Positions 28,795 through 35,970 of a stretch of DNA of 64,000 bases are shown piece by piece (the stretch's first letter is position 1; the number at the start of each line of letters is the position of its first letter). A program made the position numbers and the translations under genes. The stretch is taken from the NCBI GenBank assembly GCA_016194335.1, contig JACQBR010000011.1, positions 62,001 through 126,000 of the forward strand, in the 5' to 3' direction. The DNA is from Microcaldota archaeon (GTDB taxonomy: Archaea; Micrarchaeota; Micrarchaeia; Norongarragalinales; UBA97). Under the pieces are notes generated by a model, which was not told the DNA's origin, made no database searches, and worked only from the letters and a program-made list of their open reading frames with translations.

Positions 28795-29346
28795 TTAATT
28801 GAGATTGAAGTTCTTCGACGCGAGCCTCTCCCCATGAATGAATCTCTTATCCAAGAAATGCCTTTCGAGAGCGGGAGTGAGGGCGAGGCAGAGGAGGAAA
28901 TTGCCCGCGAGGTGCATGAGCGTGAACGGAATCTGTCCTGCCACGAGCAGGGGCATCGGGACGCTGAACTGCATCCCGAACGCGAGCATCGTCACCGCGT
29001 CGTAGAGCAGGGTTGCCGGAATGGAGAACGCCGCGTAGGAAAGTGCGCCTGCCGAAGGCCGGGTGGAAAAGAACGAGCCTGCTGCAAATCCGATGAGCCC
29101 GTAGGCAAGAGCGGTGTAGAGCGTCCAGAGGCCGACCTTGCCCATCGCAATGTCGAGGCCGGCAATGGAAGCGGACGAAAAAACCGCCGCCACCAAGGGG
29201 CCGTGCCTCTTGGCAAACGGCAGTCCCGACGCCAGAAGCGGCTCGAAGTTGGGAGGCCGGAATGGGATGAGGCGGAAGAGCAGGCACCCCAGTAGCACCA
29301 GCCCGAACTTTGACGAGTCCTCCAAATCGGAGCTGAGCTTGTTCAT
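28795..29346 (-). CDS. S-component-like integral membrane protein (DUF6580/ECF type)
   Basis: This protein of about 183 aa has five to six membrane helices. RLIPFRPPNFEPLLASGL near the N-terminus, then GKVGLWTLYTALAYGLIGF, resembles the DUF6580/ECF-transporter S-component group, which bind vitamins or metals and work with an energising module. The helices follow the six-segment pattern of such proteins. ATG 29346 fits a TATA-like TTAAATAG about 30 nt upstream. Its neighbours encode DUF4430 (transcobalamin-C-like) proteins, suggesting a corrinoid or similar ligand. That is inference. Confidence 0.6.
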   Translation of the reverse strand: MNKLSSDLEDSSKFGLVLLGCLLFRLIPFRPPNFEPLLASGLPFAKRHGPLVAAVFSSASIAGLDIAMGKVGLWTLYTALAYGLIGFAAGSFFSTRPSAGALSYAAFSIPATLLYDAVTMLAFGMQFSVPMPLLVAGQIPFTLMHLAGNFLLCLALTPALERHFLDKRFIHGERLASKNFNLN

Positions 29347-29375
29347 TGGATACAGCCTTACGCCCTGCAAAAACT

Positions 29376-29384
29376 ATTTAACCA
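29376..29384 (-). promoter_or_regulatory. TATA-like box for the S-component-like gene
   Basis: The minus strand reads GTTAAATAG, 30-38 nt before ATG 29346. Confidence 0.4.
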
Positions 29385-29411
29385 ACCGCAGCCCGCCTGC
29401 AACAAATTTTT

Positions 29412-29825
29412 TCACCCGTAAGGGCTTTTCTCAAAACTCCACACTACAGAATCGCCCGGCTTGAGATGCGCCTTGTCCGCGCCCACGGGAAGAAGCGTCC
29501 CGTCAACGCGATATACCCAATACTTTCCCCCATCGCCGTCTGGAAGCGGCCCGATGCCGGTCACGAGCGTCTCGCCGTAAGCGGCGTAGTATTGCTCGTA
29601 AACGTTGACTCCCCACTTATTTGCCTCGCCTTCGAGAAGCGAAAGCGCAGTCTGGTTTGAAAACGCAATGCCGTCATCGCCAAGCATGGTGCCGTTGCCG
29701 AAGTCGACCCAGAGCGAAACTAACGGGGTGCCCAAAAAATTCTGCGGGGGGCTTTGCGAAACGCAACCCAGGGCAAATAGCGGGACTGCCACAAGAATGG
29801 CAACGATGAAAATTTTATTTCCCAA
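29412..29825 (-). CDS. DUF4430-domain lipoprotein
   Basis: This protein of about 137 aa has a lipoprotein signal (FALGC lipobox at about residue 21). A single DUF4430 domain follows, the fold of the C-terminal domain of transcobalamin and intrinsic factor: SLWVDFGNGT, LLEGEANKWGV, GGKYWVYRVDGTLLPVGADK and LKPGDSVVWSFE. TTG 29825 is chosen because GGGGTG lies 9 nt upstream; a TTG at 29840 is possible. It is translated just after the regulator gene, so the two are probably one transcript. Confidence 0.82.
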   Translation of the reverse strand: MGNKIFIVAILVAVPLFALGCVSQSPPQNFLGTPLVSLWVDFGNGTMLGDDGIAFSNQTALSLLEGEANKWGVNVYEQYYAAYGETLVTGIGPLPDGDGGKYWVYRVDGTLLPVGADKAHLKPGDSVVWSFEKSPYG

Positions 29826-29846
29826 GCAAAGACACCCCAAAAAAGG

Positions 29847-30488
29847 CTACATCCCCTCCATCAGCGCAAGAACCGCGCCCCACGCGCCCCTCTCTGCGCC
29901 GGGCTTGCGGGGGGAATAGCTCAGGATGACCGCGTCGCCCTCGCAGGGGGAGAGGACGGACTCGATTTCCTTCTCCACGTCGGGAGTGATGAAATTCCTG
30001 TCGTCAAAACTCCCCGTGAGGTGGAGCTTTCCCTTCCTGACCAGGACCGTGGCGCCCGAAGCGCCCGCGCGCAAGGCGGCGTCGCGCTCCTCAAGCCCCA
30101 TTCTCACCTTTGAAGCGCCTCCCGCCACGACGGCGCCCACGGCGCGCTCGCCGAAAGTGATTGCGCTTGCGCGCACGGGGGAGACGCGGCTTACAACGCA
30201 GGCGAGTTGCCCGAAAAGGGCGCGGCCCCTCCTGGCGGGGATGCAGCCCCTTTTCCGAACTTCCACTAGCCCTGCGGAGGCAAGCGCCCTGATGGCGCTT
30301 CTCACGCTCCCCTCGCCCAGCTCGAGCGTGGAACTCAACTCCTGCCGGCTTATCGGCTGGCGCTTGCAAACCGTCCAGAACGCCCGCACCAAATCCAGGG
30401 AATCGAAAGCTGGCGCGGGCCCGAACTTGGGCCGGGAATATTTGCGGAGGAACGCGATGAAGCGGCCGAGTTCCCCGGAACTCCTCAT
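29847..30488 (-). CDS. Winged-helix regulator with DUF4443-like domain
   Basis: This 213-aa archaeal regulator has an N-terminal winged helix (about residues 25-95; QPISRQELSSTLELGEGSVR then ALASAGLVEVRKRG). The C-terminal ligand-type domain resembles DUF4443 (FGERAVGAVVAGGASKVRMG, GDAVILSYSPRKPG). It heads the minus-strand half of the DUF4430 cluster, with a perfect palindrome in the divergent promoter. A TATA-like ATATTTAA about 25 nt upstream of ATG 30488 implies a leaderless transcript. It is a good candidate for the local regulator. Confidence 0.75.
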   Translation of the reverse strand: MRSSGELGRFIAFLRKYSRPKFGPAPAFDSLDLVRAFWTVCKRQPISRQELSSTLELGEGSVRSAIRALASAGLVEVRKRGCIPARRGRALFGQLACVVSRVSPVRASAITFGERAVGAVVAGGASKVRMGLEERDAALRAGASGATVLVRKGKLHLTGSFDDRNFITPDVEKEIESVLSPCEGDAVILSYSPRKPGAERGAWGAVLALMEGM

Positions 30489-30509
30489 ACGGGGGTTTGG
30501 GGGGCAACG

Positions 30510-30540
30510 GTTAAATATCTATTGGATGAATCATCCAATA
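30510..30540. promoter_or_regulatory. Divergent promoter with 21-bp palindrome
   Basis: Arms TATTGGATGA (30520-30529) and TCATCCAATA (30531-30540) form a perfect inverted repeat around one base. Next to it, at 30511-30519, is the TATA box of the minus-strand regulator. The site lies between the regulator and the divergent surface-protein genes, the expected place for an operator. Confidence 0.6.
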
Positions 30541-30565
30541 ACTGGAATTTGTGGGTGATGCTTGC

Positions 30566-31636
30566 TTGAAAAACTACGCTGCGCTGTCCATGGCAATCCT
30601 CGTTCTCGCCGCATTCGCCTCGGCATCCATCACGGTGAAATTCCATTTCCCGCCCAACTCCGGACGGACGGACTTTTCCCAAACCGCCGACGCCTCGTGC
30701 GGCCAGGCGGAGAAATGCTTCAGGCAGGCCGCAAGCCTTGGGGGGACGAACTATCCCGCAACGGGCTTTTTCGCCTGCCCCGGCCATCCCGAAGTTACGC
30801 AGAACTTCTTTGCGGAGGCCGTAAACGGCGTGATTGCCAACTACACGCGCGACTCGGCGTACTGGGATTTTGCGGCTGGAGGCGCGAGTGCCCCGGTGGG
30901 AATGAGCTGCTACTTCGTTTCCGACGGGGACGCCATTGAGCTGAACTACAACGGGGCGTACACCGGCCCGGTGATAAGCGACGCTCCCGCGTCCGCATCC
31001 GGCACGCCCGGCCTGTTGCAGGGGAACGCGTGCATCAACGCCTACCAGGCGGCGTGGCCGGACGAGCAGTGGCCGCAAATTTGCGGCAAGAAATCCGACT
31101 GGGCCTGGCTGGAAAAAAACGGCTGGGTCAGGCCGTTCACGGGATATTCGGCCGGTAAAACTGCGGGCCTGCAGGCGGAAAACAAGTCAGATGAAAAAAC
31201 GGCAACTGGCCCGCAGGCGGAAAACAAGTCCTATGCACCGTCAACTTCCCCGGAGCAAAACGCCGGCCAAATGAAAATTGCCGCAACTCCAGGCACTCCC
31301 CCGAAAGCGCCAGTTGCAAGAAAATCAAGTTTTCCCGCTAAGGCGCCAAATGCCCAGAGCGCTATATCTTACCCAAAGCCGATAGGGGCGATTTCCGGCC
31401 CGCTTGGCATCCCCAAAAGCAATGCGGCTGGAATAATCTCCGGCGATGCGGACATTCCGCAAAAGGAAGCGGTCTTGGCCGCGGCACTCCCGCCAAGAAC
31501 CGAAGCGAATCCCCAAAGCGAATCTCCCAAACCCGCCACGGGATTTGCAACCGCGGGAACCGCACCTGCATCCGCAGGAATGTTTTTCCTTCTCGCAATC
31601 GCCGGTGCGCTGTGCTTAAAGAAGTTGTGGGCATGA
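30566..31636 (+). CDS. Surface protein with DUF4430-like domain and C-terminal membrane anchor
   Basis: This protein of about 356 aa has a signal peptide (about residues 1-20), then a domain of about 120 residues (ITVKFHFPPN, YWDFAAGG, CYFVSDGDAIELNYNG). Its spacing of conserved aromatic, Gly and Asp residues resembles DUF4430, with added Cys pairs. A Pro/Ala/Ser-rich linker (about 190-325) leads to a C-terminal hydrophobic helix and KKLWA. TTG 30566 follows a perfect Shine-Dalgarno GGTGAT by 6 nt; GTG 30551 is less likely. The gene overlaps the next one, so they are co-transcribed. Confidence 0.72.
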   Translation: MKNYAALSMAILVLAAFASASITVKFHFPPNSGRTDFSQTADASCGQAEKCFRQAASLGGTNYPATGFFACPGHPEVTQNFFAEAVNGVIANYTRDSAYWDFAAGGASAPVGMSCYFVSDGDAIELNYNGAYTGPVISDAPASASGTPGLLQGNACINAYQAAWPDEQWPQICGKKSDWAWLEKNGWVRPFTGYSAGKTAGLQAENKSDEKTATGPQAENKSYAPSTSPEQNAGQMKIAATPGTPPKAPVARKSSFPAKAPNAQSAISYPKPIGAISGPLGIPKSNAAGIISGDADIPQKEAVLAAALPPRTEANPQSESPKPATGFATAGTAPASAGMFFLLAIAGALCLKKLWA

Positions 31637-33300
31637 AAATACAATCCGCAAACCGGCGGGAGCCTGAACGCACAATGGGAAAGAACACCGCGGCCATTTT
31701 CATCGCCCTTCTAATCGTCCCCCAGGTTCTTGCCGCAAATCCCTCCAACGCAGGCGCGCCCGCGTTCAGGGCGCTCGAATGGCTCAAGCTCAACGCCAAC
31801 CAGGCCTCTCCCAACCCCCTTGCCGACGCGCCTTCGCTCCTCGCATCAAACTCCCTTGAGGGCGAGACGGAATATTCGTTCTCGCGCTCGAGGCTGCTCA
31901 ACCGCGAGCTGGCCAACGGGAACGACTGGATTTACGGGGCGAGCGCGGAGAGCGACGTAATCGGCATTGTGCTTTACGCGGTGGAAGGGTCCAAACTCGC
32001 GGAAAGCCCCTCGGAACAGAAGGCGCTTGGCAAATTGGGGGACATGAGGGGGGAACGGGGATTTCGGGGATGGTTTGACGCGTCTGCCGGCGGGGCTTCG
32101 CAAAGCAGCGTCGACACGGCGTGGGCGCTTATGGGGCTGGCGGCGGCATCCCGGCTTGACGACACGGTGAGAAGCAAGGCCGTCTCATATTTGTACTCGC
32201 TGCAGAATCCCGACGGCGGCTTCAACCTCACGGCAAACGTTTCCCACTCCGGCCTCTACTCGCTCGGGCCCAATCCAGAATCGATCACCGCCCTCGTTCT
32301 CGTCGCGCTTGCGGACGCTGGGGAGCGGAAGAACAACCGCATCGTGGATGGAATTTCATTCCTGCAGAACTCCTCAATCTCGTGCTATGCAGGCTCCCCA
32401 TTCGCGCAGTCGATGGCTGCCGTGGCGTTTTTGCAGTGGGGCCAAAACGCGTACGCGCGCTCTGCGGCATCGGACCTTCCTTCGGAGCAGCACGCGGACG
32501 GCGGGTTTTCAGACCCCTCGCGGCTTTCAAACGCCTCAAACCCGCTGGACACGGCAATAGCCGCCTGGGCAATGTCCCAAGCCGGGATTGTAAACCTCGC
32601 GGGCGGGGAGAACCAATCGTGCGCCCCTTCGAACAAGACGGCAAGGGTGGGGGTTGTCGCGTCGTTCGCCAACGGGACTACGGCCGCCTATTGCGTCACT
32701 GTGCAAAACGGCGCAAGCGCGAGGGAGGCGCTGGAGAAGACAGGCCTCCAAACCGAATGGAGCCCCGCGGGGCCGTACGGCTCGGCGCTTGCAAAATTGG
32801 GCGACCTTGGATGCGCCGCTTCAGACCCGTGGTGCCAGTGCAGGAACCAGAACGGATGCTGCCTCGCGTGGAACCTCTGGGTGATGAATTCAACTGAAAA
32901 AAAATGGGAATTCTCCAGGCTCGGCTACTCCTCCACCCTGCTTTCCGACGGGGAGGTTTTCGCATCCGTGTGGAGCGGGGATGCCGCCAAGCTTCCGTCC
33001 GATACGGATTTTGGGGAAATCTGCGGCAGCGGGAGGGAGGGAATGGCGTTTTCGAAAACCAACCTCACTACCGCATTGGACGCGGCATGCAATTCCTGCA
33101 CCTCCAACTCCCAATGTGCCTCGGGCAAATGCGACAACGGAAAGTGCGTCAGGCAAGGCGGCGCGGCGTCAGGCGGAGCGAAGCAGGGGACGGCCCGGCC
33201 TGGCGCGCCCTCCGGCCAGGATTACCTCACCGCACTTGCGGCGGTAGCAGTGTTTGCAATCCTGCTTTACGCGGCCACCGTGGTCTTCAAGCGCGCCTGA
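31633..33300 (+). CDS. Transcobalamin-like surface protein: alpha/alpha toroid plus DUF4430 plus membrane anchor
   Basis: This protein of about 555 aa has a signal peptide (QVLAANPS) and an alpha/alpha-toroid domain of prenyltransferase/squalene-cyclase type (about residues 35-325). The toroid carries repeated helices with LYSLQNPDGGFNL and DGGFSDPSRLSN. A DUF4430-like domain follows (about 335-455; TVQNGASAREALEKTGLQ, CCLAWNLWVMN, VFASVW), then a Cys-rich knot (CNSCTSNSQCASGKCDNGKC), a linker and a C-terminal membrane helix. The toroid-then-DUF4430 order is that of eukaryotic intrinsic factor and transcobalamin, which bind cobalamin between the two domains. ATG 31633 overlaps the previous stop; ATG 31675 gives a tighter signal peptide. 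Confidence 0.75.
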   Translation: MKIQSANRREPERTMGKNTAAIFIALLIVPQVLAANPSNAGAPAFRALEWLKLNANQASPNPLADAPSLLASNSLEGETEYSFSRSRLLNRELANGNDWIYGASAESDVIGIVLYAVEGSKLAESPSEQKALGKLGDMRGERGFRGWFDASAGGASQSSVDTAWALMGLAAASRLDDTVRSKAVSYLYSLQNPDGGFNLTANVSHSGLYSLGPNPESITALVLVALADAGERKNNRIVDGISFLQNSSISCYAGSPFAQSMAAVAFLQWGQNAYARSAASDLPSEQHADGGFSDPSRLSNASNPLDTAIAAWAMSQAGIVNLAGGENQSCAPSNKTARVGVVASFANGTTAAYCVTVQNGASAREALEKTGLQTEWSPAGPYGSALAKLGDLGCAASDPWCQCRNQNGCCLAWNLWVMNSTEKKWEFSRLGYSSTLLSDGEVFASVWSGDAAKLPSDTDFGEICGSGREGMAFSKTNLTTALDAACNSCTSNSQCASGKCDNGKCVRQGGAASGGAKQGTARPGAPSGQDYLTALAAVAVFAILLYAATVVFKRA

Positions 33301-33349
33301 TTCACCAAGGCCCGGCCTGGAGTAAGGCGTGAAAATCCCAGACGGACCC

Positions 33350-33530
33350 GGCCAGGTGGTAGAGAGTGGAAATCAAGCCTGAAAAATACTTTTTTGGGAT
33401 GGCGGGAACTTATAGCAAATCGCATTAATTCTGGAACTTTAGAAGTGCGATTTGCAACTAGCGGATTGCTGGCAATGTTCCATTATTTATGCAATCCGCT
33501 ATTACTGCGAACTGGCCAGGTGGTAGAGAA
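33350..33530. repeat. Duplicated GGCCAGGTGGTAGAGA flanking the copy C element
   Basis: The 16-mer occurs at 33350 and 33514. The second copy is the end of a small reading frame on the minus strand; the first may be a remnant of the same 3' end left on the other side of the inserted element. Confidence 0.5.
33413..33501 (+). mobile_element. 87-bp double-hairpin element, copy C
   Basis: The core at 33414-33500 is flanked by TA. It differs from copy A by one base (TTCCATT against TTTCATT) and from copy B by two. It abuts the stop codon of a small membrane-protein frame on the minus strand. Confidence 0.82.
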
Positions 33531-33624
33531 CGAAGACGAGTGCAGCAAGGCCGATGATGGCGAAGAAAAGCTCGTCGCTGTGCTCCTCGCCCTTGCCCCT
33601 CACGCGAAGAATCTGCCTCGGCAT
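33502..33624 (-). CDS. Small single-pass membrane protein (40 aa)
   Basis: ATG 33624 opens a 40-residue frame with a basic start (MPRQILRVRGKGEEHSDE) and one hydrophobic helix (LFFAIIGLAALVFVLYHLA). The stop codon TAA lies at the edge of the repeat element, so the element may have shortened or replaced the original C-terminus. It is not recognised. Confidence 0.5.
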   Translation of the reverse strand: MPRQILRVRGKGEEHSDELFFAIIGLAALVFVLYHLASSQ

Positions 33625-33813
33625 TTTAGTCCAGTATGGCAAGCAAATGCACCGTCCTTGGGTTGAGATTGGAGGGGAAATTTCCGTAACCAGCCAAGGG
33701 CCTCAAAATCTTCAGGAAGGGAATTGGCGGAAAAAAATAAAAAGCAATCAACAGGGATTTTCCGCTACGCTGCCTGACGAGAACACTGCCCGCCCCACTT
33801 GCGAGGAGGTCGG

Positions 33814-34908
33814 TCAATACATTCTGGGCGCGAGTTTGGAGATGATGCCCGGAAGCGTGGAATATTCCATCTTCTCGTCTGCAAGCCTGTGGGGCTCGAA
33901 CGGCCCGTGGCGCCGGATGTAGTCGGCGGCTTCGGACGCGGCCTTGCGCGCGGTGTCGAAGGAGATGTCGTCGAACATGTCGCGCGGCTCGCTCAACTTC
34001 CCGTCCGCAAGCTGGAACCCCAGGCAGATTACGCGCGGGGGGCCGTCAAAACGCGTGGGCGTGGAGTGGGCGACGCTCACGGGCATCAGCGGGCCGATGT
34101 GGCTGCCGCGCATCCATCCCTCCACGAGGTGGGGGAAGGAGAAGCCCTCGAGAATCTCCCCTACGGAAGGAAGGCCCGCCTGCGCGCGCACGACCAGCGC
34201 GGGGTCCTCGTGGCCGACATAGCGGCCCGCAATCTTGCTAAGCTGGCTGACGCTGCTCACCGCCGCGGGAGTGCCGTCGCGCTTTGAGATGGATTTCACG
34301 ATGAACCTGCTTGAAAAGCCCGCGAGGGCAAGCAGGTCGTAAGACTCCTCGGGCGTGCGCATCCTCACAGACTTTCCCGCCTGCGTGTCGAGGATTTCGA
34401 ACTCGAACCCCTCGTGCATGTAATTGTCGATCACGAGGCCGGGAGTGTTGAACGGGTCGGCAAAAACCTTGTAGAGGGGGAGGTTCCACACGCCCCGCCT
34501 TGCCTTGTCGGCCATGAACACCAGGACCGGCTCGCTCTTCCTCTCGATAAAGGAGATTTCGGCAACGCCTGGGCCCATGCCGTCAAGGCTGCCTCCAAAC
34601 TCGGCCTTGAGCAAATCCTGCCCCGCGCCGTAGAGCGCAAGCTCGCGTGCGGTTTCGGCAACCGAACGGAAAACTTCCCACGCGAGGCGGTGGATGCCCT
34701 CGTCGCCCTCGCCGTTGCGGTGGGTGAGTATGAGCTCCAAATCGTCCCCGCAGTGCGTGACGCAATAGTCGGCCACCTTGCCGTCCTTCTTCTCCTCGGC
34801 AAGAATCGCCCTCGCCCGCTTTGGGAGGTGGGGATGCATCGCGCTGTGGCCCACGAAGCCGCCGACGTCGGCCTTGATTACGCTCAGGGTGACTTTCTCT
34901 CCGGGCAT
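33814..34908 (-). CDS. fbp: Fructose-1,6-bisphosphate aldolase/phosphatase
   Basis: This 364-aa enzyme belongs to the archaeal class V FBPase family. It condenses triose phosphates and dephosphorylates the product to fructose-6-phosphate, driving gluconeogenesis. The N-terminus KVTLSVIKADVGGFVGHS is diagnostic, with further signatures VTHCGDDLELILTH, DPFNTPGLVIDNYMHEGF and GPLMPVSVAHSTPTRFDGPP. The length is typical. With pyruvate kinase also in the window, carbon can flow in both directions. It is divergent from the nucleotidyltransferase gene. Confidence 0.97.
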   Translation of the reverse strand: MPGEKVTLSVIKADVGGFVGHSAMHPHLPKRARAILAEEKKDGKVADYCVTHCGDDLELILTHRNGEGDEGIHRLAWEVFRSVAETARELALYGAGQDLLKAEFGGSLDGMGPGVAEISFIERKSEPVLVFMADKARRGVWNLPLYKVFADPFNTPGLVIDNYMHEGFEFEILDTQAGKSVRMRTPEESYDLLALAGFSSRFIVKSISKRDGTPAAVSSVSQLSKIAGRYVGHEDPALVVRAQAGLPSVGEILEGFSFPHLVEGWMRGSHIGPLMPVSVAHSTPTRFDGPPRVICLGFQLADGKLSEPRDMFDDISFDTARKAASEAADYIRRHGPFEPHRLADEKMEYSTLPGIISKLAPRMY

Positions 34909-35077
34909 TTTGGGAAAAGACCTCGTTTTCCGTCAACGCTTTCAAGGAAGCGACTGCCGCAGGAGGACCGCAGTCCGACGAGGCTAAGGAGCTTCCGAAG
35001 AAAGGGTTGGGAGTATGAAGAAGTATGAATAAATAACATTAAAGCCCTTCGCCTCAAAAGCCGCCCGGGCCAAAAGC

Positions 35078-35087
35078 GATTTTAAGC
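35078..35087 (+). promoter_or_regulatory. TATA-like box for the RHH-nucleotidyltransferase gene
   Basis: CGATTTTAAG lies 24-33 nt before ATG 35111, giving a leaderless mRNA. Confidence 0.4.
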
Positions 35088-35110
35088 TCGCCGGAGTAAA
35101 CCCCTTTGAA

Positions 35111-35962
35111 ATGGCCAGCGTTCCTCTTGAACGGGTGACGGTCACCATCGAATCGGGCCTGCTTAAGGCCGTTGACGCCACGGTGGAGAATGGAGGGGCG
35201 AAAAGCCGCAGCCACGCGTTCGACACGCTCCTGCGCCGCGCGCTTTCTTCCATCCAACTTCGCAAGGCCCTCATCCTCGCCGGGGGGAGCGCGCAGGAGC
35301 TTTCGGGCCCGGGCGGGAGGGAAATCAAGCCGCTGGTGGAAGTGGGCGGCATTCCGGTGATTGAAAGGCTGCTCCTGCAGCTGAAGCGCTACGGCATCGA
35401 GGAGGCAGTCATCATCGTGGGATTCGGCGGGGAGAGGATAGTTTCGCGGCTGCAGAACGGCGAGCAATTGGGAATAAAGATTTCCTACGTTTGGGAAGAC
35501 GCGCAAAGCGGGCTGGGAAGCGCGGGGTGCCTCAAGCTCGCGCAGGCGAGATTCTCCGAGCCTTTCCTGCTCTCCTATTCCGACGTGCTTTACGACGGCC
35601 TGGACCTCTGCGACCTCAACCAGTTCCACCGCGCCAACGGCGGCCTGGCAACCCTCGTGCTGGCAAACGCGGAAAAGGCGCGCTCGTTCGGCGTGGCGAA
35701 AATGTCCGGCTCGCGAGTGACTGATTTTTCGGAAAAGCCCGCAAGCGCGGAAAGCCACCTCGTGAATGCGGGAGTGTGCGCGTGCGACCCCGCAATCTTC
35801 TCCTTCATCCCGAAGAAGGCGCCAACAAGCCTCGAGCGCGACCTCCTTCCGTCAATCGCGCACAAGGGAAAGCTCGTCGGGTATGTCTACGGCGGGGCGT
35901 GGTTCGACGTGGGAAAGGAACGCGGGCTGCAGGAGGCGCAGAGGCATTTCGAGGGGAAGTGA
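35111..35962 (+). CDS. Sugar nucleotidyltransferase with N-terminal ribbon-helix-helix domain
   Basis: This 283-aa protein has an N-terminal ribbon-helix-helix (CopG-like) domain (about residues 6-48; RVTVTIESGLLKAVDATVEN, AKSRSHAFDTLLRRAL). It is fused to a GT-A nucleotidyltransferase (52-283) with ALILAGGSAQELSG, REIKPLVEVGGIPVI, YSDVLYDG and GAWFDVGKERGLQEA. The usual GGxGTRL motif is altered to GGSAQEL, lacking the Arg. The enzyme half would make an NDP-sugar; the DNA-binding half suggests autoregulation or dimerisation. Confidence 0.85.
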   Translation: MASVPLERVTVTIESGLLKAVDATVENGGAKSRSHAFDTLLRRALSSIQLRKALILAGGSAQELSGPGGREIKPLVEVGGIPVIERLLLQLKRYGIEEAVIIVGFGGERIVSRLQNGEQLGIKISYVWEDAQSGLGSAGCLKLAQARFSEPFLLSYSDVLYDGLDLCDLNQFHRANGGLATLVLANAEKARSFGVAKMSGSRVTDFSEKPASAESHLVNAGVCACDPAIFSFIPKKAPTSLERDLLPSIAHKGKLVGYVYGGAWFDVGKERGLQEAQRHFEGK

Positions 35963-35970
35963 GATAATTC

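Noticed and set aside
34414-35028. 204-residue plus-strand frame
   Set aside because: Antisense shadow of the FBP aldolase/phosphatase gene.
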